From positions 832,824 through 896,823 of the forward strand of contig NZ_LT727828.1 in the NCBI RefSeq assembly GCF_900162685.1: a stretch of 64,000 bases of DNA, written 5' to 3'. The position numbers were made by a program, and so were the translations under genes. This document shows, piece after piece, positions 34,170 to 43,404 of the stretch; the first letter of the stretch is position 1; every line of letters begins with the position of its first letter. The DNA is from Terribacillus halophilus. Its GTDB lineage: Bacteria > Bacillota > Bacilli > Bacillales > Amphibacillaceae. Below the pieces are notes generated by a model. The model had not been told where the DNA came from and made no database searches. It worked only from the letters and a program-made list of their open reading frames with translations.

Positions 34170-34275
34170 TTCTTTATGTCATCATGAAGTAAGGTCTTTG
34201 CTAATTGTCGAAAGAAAGCATATGATAGCTTCATGAACTTTATAGGTTCTAATTATCTTGGAAGGTGATCACATC

Positions 34276-34476
34276 ATGAAACGATTATATTTTCTGACGA
34301 TCCTGCCTTTTGTCGGGATGTTAGGATTTCTTCCTCTCGTGAACAGAGTGGAGCCATTTGTGCTGTCCATGCCGTTTGTTATGTTTTGGATTGTTTTATG
34401 GACTGTACTTACTAGTATTATTCTGGCTGTTATCTACAAGCTGGACCCACGAAATAAAGAGGATGAAGAACAATGA
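34276..34476 (+). CDS. DUF3311 small membrane protein, YhjC-like
   Basis: 66 residues from ATG 34276 (GGAAGGTGAT upstream). Two membrane segments (YFLTILPFVGMLGFLPLVNRV; FVMFWIVLWTVLTSIILAVIYKL) and a charged tail ending DPRNKEDEEQ. The family is almost always encoded next to a sodium-solute symporter, as here with a 4-base ATGA overlap, and is thought to be its small subunit (B. subtilis yhjC-yhjB). Function not established. Confidence 0.85.
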   Translation: MKRLYFLTILPFVGMLGFLPLVNRVEPFVLSMPFVMFWIVLWTVLTSIILAVIYKLDPRNKEDEEQ

Positions 34477-35921
34477 ATAGTGCACTTATTATCATATTAG
34501 GATTTCTGCTGTTAGCTGTTTTCTTAGGCATTCGGTCTACCAAAGGAAAACAAATGGACCTCGAGCAATGGACAGTCGGGGGGAGAGGTTTTAGTGCCAT
34601 CTTCGTCTTCTTGCTCATGGCAGGGGAGATATATACAACGTTCTCTTTCCTTGGCGGCAGCGGCTGGGCGTACGGAAAAGGAGCACCAGCACTATATGTA
34701 CTGATGTACATCTGTTTATCTTATGTTGTCTCGTACTGGCTGTTACCGGTCATTTGGCGATATGCAAAAGAACATAAGCTTGTGTCACAGTCTGACTTCT
34801 TTGTGAAAAAATACAACAGTCCGTATCTCGGCGTACTTGTTGCATTAGTCGGGGTTATCGGCATGATACCTGTTATCGTCGTACAGCTAAAGGGATTAGG
34901 AATTATCGTGTCCCAAGCTTCGTACGGCGCTATTTCCATGGAAACAGCTGTATGGATTGGCGCAATCAGTTTAACGATATACGTGATGCTCTCTGGCGTG
35001 CACGGATCAGCTTGGACTGCTTTAATTAAAGATATCGTAATGGTCGTTGTTATTTGTTTTCTAGGTATCTATTTGCCGTTACATTATTTTGGCGGTTTTC
35101 AGCCAATGTTCGAAGCTGTCCATACAGCTAATCCGGACTTCTTAAGGTTTCCGGACGATGGCAATAGCGTCACTTGGGTTATTTCGACCGTCTTGCTGCT
35201 TGTATTGGGATTCTACATGTGGCCGCAAGTCTTCAGCTCTACTTATACAGCGAAAAATGCACGCGTATTCCGAAAAAACGCGATCATCAGTCCGTTGTAT
35301 ACACTCATGCTTCTGTTTGTCTTTTTAGTAGGAACCGCCGCCATTTTGACGGTGCCTGGATTGGAAGGAGAAGACGTGGATCTGGCCTTAATTCGGATTT
35401 CAATGGAAACCTTTGATCCTTGGGTTATCGGCATTATAGGAGGAGCAGGCTTACTGACAGCACTAGTACCTGGTTCCTTGCTGATAATGAGCACAGCCAC
35501 GTTATTAGCAAAGAACATCTATAACGTATTTGCTCCGAAATCATCACAACAAACAATCGGGAAACTAGCACGGCTGCTTGTTCCTGTTGTCAGCTTAGTC
35601 GCTGTTCTTTTCACACTGCATGGCGGAGCAACATTGTCTAATATCATTTTGATGGGCTACAGCTTAATGACCCAGTTGGCTCCATCGTTGTTCTTTAGTC
35701 TCTGGAAAGGGAATTTCGTTAACAAGTATGGTGCAGGTGCAGGGATTATTGCTGGATTAACTGTTGTCGCTTATATTACGACGACACACACTACCCTAGT
35801 GGATTTATTCCCGTTCTTACCATCGGCATGGAATGATGTGAATACGGGGATTATTGCATTGGTTGTGAATGTTGTAGTTATGATTGTTGTGAGTTTGGCG
35901 ACGAAAAGAAAACAGGGTTAA
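34473..35921 (+). CDS. Sodium:solute symporter family transporter, YhjB-like
   Basis: 482 residues with about 13 membrane segments. It carries the SSS-family pattern GRGFSAIFVFLLMAGEIYTTFSFLGGSGWAYGKGAPALYVLMY, the second region IGMIPVIVVQLKGLGIIVSQASYG, and VSGSAWTALIKDIVM-like sequence VHGSAWTALIKDIVMV. It couples Na+ influx to uptake of an organic solute; the substrate is unknown (relatives take pantothenate, proline or monocarboxylates). Paired with the DUF3311 protein. A terminator with a 12-bp stem follows, so the pair forms its own operon. Confidence 0.87.
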   Translation: MNSALIIILGFLLLAVFLGIRSTKGKQMDLEQWTVGGRGFSAIFVFLLMAGEIYTTFSFLGGSGWAYGKGAPALYVLMYICLSYVVSYWLLPVIWRYAKEHKLVSQSDFFVKKYNSPYLGVLVALVGVIGMIPVIVVQLKGLGIIVSQASYGAISMETAVWIGAISLTIYVMLSGVHGSAWTALIKDIVMVVVICFLGIYLPLHYFGGFQPMFEAVHTANPDFLRFPDDGNSVTWVISTVLLLVLGFYMWPQVFSSTYTAKNARVFRKNAIISPLYTLMLLFVFLVGTAAILTVPGLEGEDVDLALIRISMETFDPWVIGIIGGAGLLTALVPGSLLIMSTATLLAKNIYNVFAPKSSQQTIGKLARLLVPVVSLVAVLFTLHGGATLSNIILMGYSLMTQLAPSLFFSLWKGNFVNKYGAGAGIIAGLTVVAYITTTHTTLVDLFPFLPSAWNDVNTGIIALVVNVVVMIVVSLATKRKQG

Positions 35922-35956
35922 TTTGTACCCTAAATGATATAAGTTAAAATGCGTGT

Positions 35957-36006
35957 TGGCTGGCATGAAAACGGTACTGTACCGGACTCATGTCAGCCAG
36001 TTTTTT
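35957..36006 (+). terminator. Terminator after the symporter gene
   Basis: TGGCTGGCATGA (35957-35968) pairs with TCATGTCAGCCA (35988-35999) with one G-T, followed by six T. Confidence 0.8.
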
Positions 36007-36172
36007 GTATACGGTAGTGTTATAGTGGATAATCAATAGAGTCTAAGGCAACTCGAAAGGAGGAACCTGGGTAGTCACTTTATCCATAGAACGACAAGGT
36101 GAACTACTATAATCACTGCTAAAACGCGTACTCTTTAAATAAGCTTCATTATGTAAGCGTAATCATTTTGAA

Positions 36173-36201
36173 TTGTTGAGCTTTTGTAAGATTGCTAAAA
36201 T
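36173..36201 (+). promoter_or_regulatory. Promoter of the two-component operon
   Basis: TTGTTG (36173), a 17-base spacer, TAAAAT (36196). The start codon is 65 bases downstream. Confidence 0.5.
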
Positions 36202-36265
36202 ACAAATGGAGGTCCTCGCTTCATCGAGATTCGAAAACACGCGATTCAAACCAAAGGAGGTAAGT

Positions 36266-37858
36266 ATGAAGAAATTCTTTCGCGTATCGTTACAAATAAA
36301 AATTTTAGGCTTGGTCATTTTTCTCTTGCTTCTCGTTTTAAGCCTAGTCACTTGCATGGTTGTCTATATGGAATCAAATGAAGATGTAGAAAATGCTGAG
36401 TATTTAGCATTGCAGACGGCCAAAACGGTTTCTTACATGCCAATAGTCCAAGAAACAATTATCCAGAATCGACGTATGGAAAGCATTGATGCAATTTCGG
36501 AACAAATTCAAGAAGAAGTCGACGCTTCAGCTATTAGAGTAGTATCCCGGTCAGGAGAAACAGTAGGGGCAACCGAAACAGAATCGACTGTAGAAACAAC
36601 AGGCAGGGATTATTATCGAGCTGTAGTGTATGGCAGTAATTACATTCTTTATACGGGGAAAGGTGATAAGGAGATTCTCAAAGGGATTGCACCGATCATT
36701 GTTGACTATGGTGACTACAAAAAAATGGAAGGTGCCGTTATAGCGGAATTCAAAATGCAAGACATACATAACGAAACGAAAACGGATATTAAGAGGATTA
36801 TCACAGCATCTAGTGCTGTATTTATCTTGGGGATTGCAGGCAGCTTCCTGTTAGCTCGAAGCATTCGCAAGGATACATTTGGACTGGAACCATATGAAAT
36901 TTCAACCCTATACCAAGAGAGAGAGGCTATTCTCCAATCTGTTAAAGAAGGTATTGTCGCTATTGATCAAAAAGGCATCATAACAATGGTCAATGTTTCA
37001 GCACAAGAGCTGCTGCACCTTCCTAATCATGCAGAAGGTCAGACTGTATATGACGTCATAACTTCTCCGCAATTCCTGGAAATGGTCGCTTCTATAGAAG
37101 GAATTACAAATAAAGAGCTCCACTATAAAGACAAAAATCTGATTGTTAATACGAGACCGATACGCAGGAGAAGTGACATAGTCGGGACAGTTATTAGTTT
37201 TAGAGATAAAACCGAGATAAAGAAAATGGTTGATGCGCTTTCAGAAGTCAAACAGTATACGGAAGATTTAAGAGCGCAGGCTCATGAATTTACAAGCAAA
37301 TTATATGTTATTTTAGGACTAATTCAATTAGATAAACTTCAAGAAGCGATTGAGCTGATTCAGGAAGAAACGCAATCTCAAAAACAAGTAACAGAAATGT
37401 TTTTCAGAGATATTCGGGATGAGAAGATTCAGGCTATCATACTGGGTAAATTGGCTAAAGCCTCTGAGAAGAAAGTCAACTTTAAGATTGAAGAAGGCAG
37501 TTCTCTCGAGCCATTGCCTGACCATATCCCACTGTCAAAACTTATTATTATTTTAGGTAACGTCATAAATAATGCATTCGATGCAGTTATGGATAACGAA
37601 GAAAAGATTGTCTCCTTTTTCGTCACCGACTTAGGAAGGGATATTGTGTTCGAGATAGCTGATAATGGTAAGGGTCTTGAAAAAGGTACCGAGCAGAAAA
37701 TCTTTCAAAAAGGCTTTTCTCTTAAAGGGGAAAATCGAGGATACGGCTTAGCCCATGTCAGAGAAGAAATAGAATTATTGCAAGGAACGATAGAGATTGG
37801 GAGCTATGAGCAAGAAGGTACAATTTTCACCATTATTCTGCCAAAGGAAATGGAATGA
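36266..37858 (+). CDS. Sensor histidine kinase, CitA/DcuS/CitS family
   Basis: 530 residues from ATG 36266 (AAAGGAGG upstream). First membrane segment ~11-33, extracellular single-Cache-type domain ~35-170 (NAEYLALQTAKTVSYMPIVQETI; VSRSGETVGATETESTV), second segment ~178-198. A cytoplasmic PAS domain follows (YQEREAILQSVKEGIVAIDQKGIITMVNVSAQELLHLP), then LRAQAHEFTSKLYVILGLIQL with phospho-His ~340, and a HATPase domain (NVINNAFDAV, DNGKGL, RGYGLAHV). This family senses citrate, malate, fumarate or related di- and tricarboxylates outside the cell. Its place ahead of a tricarboxylate transporter makes it the probable sensor for that substrate. Confidence 0.9.
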   Translation: MKKFFRVSLQIKILGLVIFLLLLVLSLVTCMVVYMESNEDVENAEYLALQTAKTVSYMPIVQETIIQNRRMESIDAISEQIQEEVDASAIRVVSRSGETVGATETESTVETTGRDYYRAVVYGSNYILYTGKGDKEILKGIAPIIVDYGDYKKMEGAVIAEFKMQDIHNETKTDIKRIITASSAVFILGIAGSFLLARSIRKDTFGLEPYEISTLYQEREAILQSVKEGIVAIDQKGIITMVNVSAQELLHLPNHAEGQTVYDVITSPQFLEMVASIEGITNKELHYKDKNLIVNTRPIRRRSDIVGTVISFRDKTEIKKMVDALSEVKQYTEDLRAQAHEFTSKLYVILGLIQLDKLQEAIELIQEETQSQKQVTEMFFRDIRDEKIQAIILGKLAKASEKKVNFKIEEGSSLEPLPDHIPLSKLIIILGNVINNAFDAVMDNEEKIVSFFVTDLGRDIVFEIADNGKGLEKGTEQKIFQKGFSLKGENRGYGLAHVREEIELLQGTIEIGSYEQEGTIFTIILPKEME

Positions 37859-37879
37859 AATATTTGGGAGGTATCACTC

Positions 37880-38569
37880 ATGTATAGGGTTATCATTGCC
37901 GAAGATGATTTTCGTGTAGCACAAATTCATGAAGAGTTCTTAGCTAAAATGCCGAATCTCAAATTAGTAGGAAAAGCAGGGAGTGCGAAAGAGACCTTTC
38001 AACTGCTTGAGAAACACACTGTCGATTTAGTGCTGCTTGATGTTTATATGCCTGACCAGCTTGGCACAGAATTATTGCCTAAAATCAGGGAGTTACACCC
38101 GCACGTAGATATCATCATGATTACAGCGGCCACCGATAAGATTTTCTTAAAAAAAGCAATGAGCTATGGTGTCCAAGATTATTTAATAAAGCCAGTTATG
38201 ATTGACCAATTCAAAGACTCGATATCTCGATATCTTAAAAAAAGGCAGCTGTTACAATCTGCTTCTGAGGTTAACAAAGGAATTCTAGAGCAGGTATTTG
38301 GGTCACACCAGCCCGATCAATCCGAAGCCCCTCTTCCAACTGGAATCGACTTTAGGACACTGGAGAAAATTAAAAATATTTTAGAGAAGGAAAGTGATGG
38401 CATTACTTCTGAGAAAGCAGGAGAAAAAATAGGAGCGTCAAGAACAACAGCACGAAGATACCTTGAATATTTGGTCGGCATTGATGAAGTGAAAGTTGAA
38501 CAAGTATACGGAATTGTTGGTCGTCCTGAACGGCGATATTATCTAGATAATCAGGTGAAAAATAAGTAG
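37880..38569 (+). CDS. Response regulator, CitB/DctR family
   Basis: 229 residues, GGGAGG upstream. Receiver domain ~1-120 with acidic pair EDD, phospho-acceptor Asp54 in LVLLDVYMPD, and Lys in DYLIKPV. The C-terminal ~80 residues are the CitB-type winged helix (LEKIKNILEKESDGITSEKAGEKIGASRTTARRYLEYLVGIDEVKVEQVYGIVGRPERRYYL). It is the partner of the kinase 21 bases upstream and probably activates tctC-tctB-tctA-tcuA in the presence of the sensed tricarboxylate. Confidence 0.92.
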   Translation: MYRVIIAEDDFRVAQIHEEFLAKMPNLKLVGKAGSAKETFQLLEKHTVDLVLLDVYMPDQLGTELLPKIRELHPHVDIIMITAATDKIFLKKAMSYGVQDYLIKPVMIDQFKDSISRYLKKRQLLQSASEVNKGILEQVFGSHQPDQSEAPLPTGIDFRTLEKIKNILEKESDGITSEKAGEKIGASRTTARRYLEYLVGIDEVKVEQVYGIVGRPERRYYLDNQVKNK

Positions 38570-38637
38570 CGTACTTGAGATACATCTTGTGAACTTAATG
38601 AACAAAACGTTCTTTAAGTATATAAAGTGTTTAATTT

Positions 38638-38674
38638 TGAAAACGTTTACATTAATTATTTGAAAAGCTAAGAT
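38638..38674 (+). promoter_or_regulatory. Promoter of tctC overlapped by a perfect cre box
   Basis: TTTACA (38646), a 17-base spacer, TAAGAT (38669). TGAAAACGTTTACA (38638-38651) matches the CcpA consensus fully and covers the -35, so glucose should repress the transporter operon. Confidence 0.75.
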
Positions 38675-38739
38675 AAATGCACGAAGTCATTACATCTTGT
38701 GATAAAGATGAGATGACAACAATGAAAAGGAGTGTTTAT

Positions 38740-39717
38740 ATGAAAAAGTTCGGAATGATAGTTATGTTGTTTCTTCTTCTTTTTGTCACGGCCTGTTCAA
38801 GCAGCACTTCCTCAAGTGCTGAATATCCTTCTAAAAATCTAGAAATCATAGCGCCAGCTTCACCAGGTGGTGGTTGGGATTTGACAGCACGTTCAGTTGA
38901 AAATGTGTTATCAAGCCAAAATCTGGTCGAAGAGAATATGTCTGTCGTTAACAAGCCAGGCGGTGGCGGAGAAGTGGGTTGGAAACACCTAGAATCCCAA
39001 GATGCCCATTCTCTAGCAATCAATTCCAGTCTAGTACTGACGAATAATCTTCTCGGTCAAAGTGAACTGACTTATAAGGGTTTCACTCCTATCGCGACAC
39101 TGGCAACGGAATGGCAATCCCTTGCTGTTCCTCCTGATTCTAAATTTGAATCTGCTAGCGAATTATTGGAAGCCATTAAAAAAGATCCAGACTCTATCAA
39201 AATTGGTGTTGGACCAGGATTAGGGAATGATGATCATTTATCTATTGTGCAAGCAGCTAGTGAATTTGGTATTGACCCTTCCCAGTTAAACTTCCTTGTA
39301 TATGAAGGTGGCGGCGATGTTGTAACTGCTTTGCTTGGTGGTCATGTTGATGCAGTTACAACATCACTATCTGAAGTTAAAGATCAGTATCTAGCGGACA
39401 AACTCAATATTCTAGCGGTTTCATCTGATAAACCAGTGGAAGAAATTGAAGATGTGCCCACTTGGAAAGATCAGGGAATTGACTTGGTATTCCCTCACTG
39501 GAGAGGAATCATGGGTCCGCCAGATATGACAGAAGAAGAAATTGCTTATTGGGATGAAAAATTAGGCGAAATGGTCGAGACCGACGAGTGGAAAAAAGTG
39601 TTGGAAAACAATGACTGGGAAGGGTTCTATAAAAATAGTGGAGAGACCAAAGCGTTTATGGAAGAGCAGCACAAGTTGTATAAGGGTTTAATAGAAGACT
39701 CCGGATTAGTTAAATAG
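38740..39717 (+). CDS. tctC: Tripartite tricarboxylate transporter substrate-binding lipoprotein
   Basis: 325 residues from ATG 38740 (AAAAGGAG upstream). Lipoprotein signal MKKFGMIVMLFLLLFVTAC with lipobox VTAC, then a Ser-rich linker. The mature part is a TctC-type Venus-flytrap domain: YPSKNLEIIAPASPGGGWDLTARSVENVL, MSVVNKPGGGGEVGW, VGPGLGNDDHLSIV, VYEGGGDVVTALLGGHVDAVTTSLSEV and FPHWRGIMGPPDMTEEE. It captures a carboxylate outside the membrane and delivers it to TctA/TctB. First gene of the operon under CcpA and probably two-component control. Confidence 0.92.
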   Translation: MKKFGMIVMLFLLLFVTACSSSTSSSAEYPSKNLEIIAPASPGGGWDLTARSVENVLSSQNLVEENMSVVNKPGGGGEVGWKHLESQDAHSLAINSSLVLTNNLLGQSELTYKGFTPIATLATEWQSLAVPPDSKFESASELLEAIKKDPDSIKIGVGPGLGNDDHLSIVQAASEFGIDPSQLNFLVYEGGGDVVTALLGGHVDAVTTSLSEVKDQYLADKLNILAVSSDKPVEEIEDVPTWKDQGIDLVFPHWRGIMGPPDMTEEEIAYWDEKLGEMVETDEWKKVLENNDWEGFYKNSGETKAFMEEQHKLYKGLIEDSGLVK

Positions 39718-39739
39718 GAACAAAAGAGGTGAATGTAAG

Positions 39740-40189
39740 ATGAAAGCAATTAAACTAAGCGTTCCTATATTTTTTATACTTTTTAGCACGGTTTTCTTAA
39801 TTGCGTCCTTTAACTTGCCCAAGGCGAATTTAGGAAATCCAAATGCACCCATTTACTTTCCGGCTGGATTAAGCATAATCATGCTCCTTTTTAGTGTCAT
39901 CTATCTGTTCCAAGAACTAAAAAAACTTCATAAAGAAAACAAATATATTAAGGAGATGCTTTCTGGAAGAACGCCGAAGCTGATAGGATTTACACTCTTG
40001 TTAGGGATAATTTACAGCTTTATATTCGAACGTATCGGATTTCTTTCCTCTACCATCATTTACTTGGGTGCCCTCCTATTTTATATCAACGGGGTGAAGA
40101 AATGGATGGTTAATATCATTGTAACAATTGTCTTTTCCTTTATATCGTGGTACGCATTTAGCGTGTTACTTGGAGTGAGTTTACCTTAG
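39740..40189 (+). CDS. tctB: Tripartite tricarboxylate transporter small membrane subunit
   Basis: 149 residues with about four membrane segments (IFFILFSTVFLIASF, YFPAGLSIIMLLFSVIYLF, LIGFTLLLGIIYSFIFERIGFLSSTIIYLGALLFY, NIIVTIVFSFISWYAFSVLLGVSLP). RBS AAGAGGTG. The size and hydrophobic profile fit TctB; identity rests mainly on its place between tctC and tctA. Confidence 0.85.
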   Translation: MKAIKLSVPIFFILFSTVFLIASFNLPKANLGNPNAPIYFPAGLSIIMLLFSVIYLFQELKKLHKENKYIKEMLSGRTPKLIGFTLLLGIIYSFIFERIGFLSSTIIYLGALLFYINGVKKWMVNIIVTIVFSFISWYAFSVLLGVSLP

Positions 40190-40200
40190 GAGGTGGTCAG

Positions 40201-41718
40201 ATGGATGGAGGCAGTTTTGTAGATGGTCTTATGCTTTCCTTGCAGCCAATAAACATATTCTGGATTATCATAGGTGGATTTTTAGGAACAGTTGTAGGAA
40301 TGCTTCCTGGTCTAGGTCCAGCGACTGCTGTTGCCGTTTTAATACCCGTTACATTCGGAATGGATCCTGTCAGTGCAATCATATTGATGGCTGCGATCTA
40401 TTATGGGGCGATGTATGGCGGATCACGAAGCTCAATCCTTTTAAACACGCCAGGAGATGGTTCCGCTATTGCTGCGACTTTTGATGGCTATCCAATGGCG
40501 AAAAAAGGGCAGGCGGGTGAAGCGCTAGCCATATCAGCGGTCGCCTCTTTCATAGGTGGTTTGATAGCTGTTGTGGGATTTATATTTCTGGCAGAACCCT
40601 TAGCTACCTTTGCCTTAAAGTTTGGGCCAGCTGAATATTTCTTATTAATGCTGCTGACTCTTTCAGCTATTGTCGCTCTATCAATCGGTAAAATGGTCAA
40701 AGGTTTTCTCGCCATGATGATGGGGCTTACCTTAAGTACGGTGGGAATCGATACGCAAACAGGCGTTTACCGTTTTACCATGGATATCCCACATTTAAGT
40801 GAAGGTATTGATTTCCTAATTGTCATCATTGGTGTGTATGCAATTGGTGAGGTGCTTTATAACTTATTAACAATTGATCGAGAGAAAAAGGAAAAGAAGA
40901 AGGTTGGAAGGGTTTGGTTTACAAAGGAACAATGGAAAAGATCGAAATGGCCGATCTTACGGAGCGGGCCTATTGGTTTTCTTATTGGAGTACTACCAGG
41001 TGCCGGGGGATCGATTGCATCGATGATTGGTTATACGACAGAAAAACAGATTTCTAAGAAACCAGAAGAATTCGGGAAAGGTGCACCCGAAGGACTAGCT
41101 GCGCCAGAATCTGCTAACAACGCAGCGTCTGTTGGGGCTATGATTCCGCTCCTAACCATGGGTATCCCAGGGTCCGGGACAACCGCTGTTATGCTTGGAG
41201 CTCTTGTCATGCTTGGTCTTAGACCTGGTCCACTGTTATTTGAGCAACAACCCGAAACAGCTTGGGCTTTGATCAATAGTATGTTTATCGGGAATATTGT
41301 TCTAATCATTATTAACATTATGCTGGTTGGATTACTCGTGAAAATTCTTGATACCCCATCCAAAGTGCTGTATCCAATCATTGTAATTTTAGCTTTTATT
41401 GGGACGTATACGTTAAGCTACTCTACAATCGACTTTTTCTTATTACTCATTTTTGGATTCTTTGGTTTGCTCCTGAAAGTCATGGACTTCCCACTAGCTC
41501 CACTTGTTCTTGCTTTGATTGTGGGAGCGGAAATGGAGCAAAACTTCAGAAAAGCTTTATTATCATCAAATGGCAGTTTCGACATTTTCTTCTCATCTGG
41601 AGTTAGTATTGCTCTAGTCATACTAACTATAGTGTCTTTACTTTACCCGTTAATTTTCAAGTTCTTCAAAAAAAGAAGTCGAGTCAATAATCCAGATCAG
41701 GCTTCTAAATCATCTTAA
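40201..41718 (+). CDS. tctA: Tripartite tricarboxylate transporter large membrane subunit
   Basis: 505 residues, TTAGGAGGTGG upstream, 11 bases after tctB. About 12 membrane segments in two repeats. Family motifs: GGFLGTVVGMLPGLGPATAVAVLIPVTFGMDPVSAIILMAAIYYGAMYGGSRSSILLNTPGDGSAIAATFDGYPMAKKGQAGEAL in the first half and IGFLIGVLPGAGGSIASMIGYTTEKQ plus AAPESANNAASVGAMIPLLTMGIPGSGTTAVMLGALVMLGLRPGP in the second. It forms the ion-driven channel for the carboxylate carried by TctC. Confidence 0.93.
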   Translation: MDGGSFVDGLMLSLQPINIFWIIIGGFLGTVVGMLPGLGPATAVAVLIPVTFGMDPVSAIILMAAIYYGAMYGGSRSSILLNTPGDGSAIAATFDGYPMAKKGQAGEALAISAVASFIGGLIAVVGFIFLAEPLATFALKFGPAEYFLLMLLTLSAIVALSIGKMVKGFLAMMMGLTLSTVGIDTQTGVYRFTMDIPHLSEGIDFLIVIIGVYAIGEVLYNLLTIDREKKEKKKVGRVWFTKEQWKRSKWPILRSGPIGFLIGVLPGAGGSIASMIGYTTEKQISKKPEEFGKGAPEGLAAPESANNAASVGAMIPLLTMGIPGSGTTAVMLGALVMLGLRPGPLLFEQQPETAWALINSMFIGNIVLIIINIMLVGLLVKILDTPSKVLYPIIVILAFIGTYTLSYSTIDFFLLLIFGFFGLLLKVMDFPLAPLVLALIVGAEMEQNFRKALLSSNGSFDIFFSSGVSIALVILTIVSLLYPLIFKFFKKRSRVNNPDQASKSS

Positions 41719-41745
41719 TACTAAGAAAATAGGGAGGCGATCGTT

Positions 41746-43254
41746 ATCTCGAACCAATCAAGCTATGATCTAGTCGTTGTGGGTGCTGGTAATGCTGCTT
41801 TATGCGCGGCTATCTCAGCACGTGAAGCAGGAATAACTGTACTAGTTCTTGAAAGAGGGCCCGAACAGAAACGCGGTGGGAATTCGTACTTTACAGATGG
41901 TGCAATCCGTTTTGCGTACAACGATATCCGTGACATAAGAAAACTCATTCCTCTCTTATCAGATGAAGAAGCTGACAAGATTGTCATGCCAGAATATAGT
42001 ACAAGAGATTATTATGAAGATATCATGCGCGTAACTGGTGGGAAAAGCACGCCAGCATTAGCGAACCATGTAGTCAGCGAATCCTATAATACGATTTCCT
42101 GGATGAAAGAGCACGGTGTGGAATTTGAATTGAACTATAATAACCAATCCTATGAAAAAGACGGGCAATTCCATTTCTGGGGCGGTCTCCCCGTAAAAAC
42201 AAAAAACATTGGAATGGGGTTAATGACGACGCTGTTTTCCAGAGCAAAAGAGCTTGGAGTTGATATTTGGTACGAATCCCGCGCAATTGAATTAAAAACG
42301 GAGAACGGCAGGATTTCTTCTGTTTTAGTTGAGCAAAACGACCAAACGATTGAAGTCTCTGTCTCAAGTTGTGTCCTAGCATGCGGAAGCTTTGAAGGCA
42401 ATAAACAAATGCGCGCTGAGGAGATTGGTGAAGAATGGGAAGCAGCAATTGTCCGCGGCACGGAATATAATACAGGTGATGGACTAACGATGGCATTAGC
42501 TCTCGGAGCCCAAAAAAATGGGGAATGGTCTGGCTGCCACTCAATCGGCACAGATTATAACGCTCCAAAAGTAGGAGACTTCACGAAACCTGGCGATATT
42601 TTCAAAAAACATTCCTACCCATTAAGTATCATGCTTAATAAAGAAGGAGAACGATTTGTCGATGAAGGTGCTGACTTCAGAAACTATACTTACGCTAAAT
42701 ATGGCCGAGAAATCCTAAAGCAGCCTGGTCATGTTGCTTATCAAATTTATGACCAGCAAGTCCGTCCCATGTTACGCAAAGAATATAACCTGAAAGAAGC
42801 TACTTATTATCAAGCTGATACGCTAGAAGAACTAGTTGAAAAACTGCCGGTGAACAAGAAGGCATTCTTAAACACTATCTCAGCATATAACGATGCACTG
42901 GAAGAAGGCTACTACAACCCAACTGTAAAAGATGGCAAATCTACAAAAGGCATTACGCCGCCGAAAACAAACTGGGCACTACCAATAGAAGAAGGACCTT
43001 TCTATGCCTTTCCTGTTACATGCGGGATTACCTTTTCGTTTGGAGGAGTGTCAGTAAACACAGATGGTGAAGTGTTAAATAAAAATAGAGAACCAATCGC
43101 AGGATTGTTCGCTGCTGGAGAAATGGTTGGCGGTATCTTTTACGAAAATTATCCTGGAGGCTCAGGCTTAATGTCTGGGGCGGTATTTGGCAAAACGGCA
43201 GGTATATCAGCAGCCCGTTACGTAGAATCTAAAAATACAAATATACCTTCTTAA
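41746..43254 (+). CDS. tcuA: TcuA-like FAD-dependent dehydrogenase with an apparent ATC start
   Basis: 502 residues if it starts at ATC 41746, eight bases after a perfect GGGAGG. The peptide then opens ISNQSSYDLVVVGAGNAALCAAISAREAG, the complete FAD-binding fold. The first standard start codon in frame is GTG 41779, which would remove the first beta strand and has no RBS. Later motifs: GPEQKRGGNSYFTDGAIRFA, VLACGSFEGNKQMRAEE, GDGLTMALALGAQ, FPVTCGITFSFGGVSVNTDGEVLNK and IAGLFAAGEMVGGIFYENYPGGSGLMSGAVFGKTAG, as in tricarballylate dehydrogenase TcuA and the fumarate-reductase flavoprotein family. It probably oxidises the imported tricarboxylate (tricarballylate to cis-aconitate is the family precedent). 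No tcuB electron-transfer gene is next to it. Confidence 0.85.
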   Translation: MSNQSSYDLVVVGAGNAALCAAISAREAGITVLVLERGPEQKRGGNSYFTDGAIRFAYNDIRDIRKLIPLLSDEEADKIVMPEYSTRDYYEDIMRVTGGKSTPALANHVVSESYNTISWMKEHGVEFELNYNNQSYEKDGQFHFWGGLPVKTKNIGMGLMTTLFSRAKELGVDIWYESRAIELKTENGRISSVLVEQNDQTIEVSVSSCVLACGSFEGNKQMRAEEIGEEWEAAIVRGTEYNTGDGLTMALALGAQKNGEWSGCHSIGTDYNAPKVGDFTKPGDIFKKHSYPLSIMLNKEGERFVDEGADFRNYTYAKYGREILKQPGHVAYQIYDQQVRPMLRKEYNLKEATYYQADTLEELVEKLPVNKKAFLNTISAYNDALEEGYYNPTVKDGKSTKGITPPKTNWALPIEEGPFYAFPVTCGITFSFGGVSVNTDGEVLNKNREPIAGLFAAGEMVGGIFYENYPGGSGLMSGAVFGKTAGISAARYVESKNTNIPS

Positions 43255-43265
43255 ATCATTGGAAA

Positions 43266-43290
43266 GCCACCAGCTTTATGGTGGTTTTTT
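43266..43290 (+). terminator. Terminator after tcuA
   Basis: CCACCA (43267-43272) pairs with TGGTGG (43279-43284), followed by seven T. Confidence 0.75.
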
Positions 43291-43404
43291 TGCTTGGGTG
43301 AATGGTTGTGCGTTCACACTATTCCAACACTTGCAATAATGTACTATCTAGAAAAAGCTGCTTTCGTTTATATTCATGTAAGACTACTTGAAAGGAGAGT
43401 CAAC

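Noticed and set aside
41779-41781. GTG 41779 as start of the tcuA-like gene
   Set aside because: It removes the first strand of the FAD fold and lacks an RBS, while a perfect RBS lies before ATC 41746.
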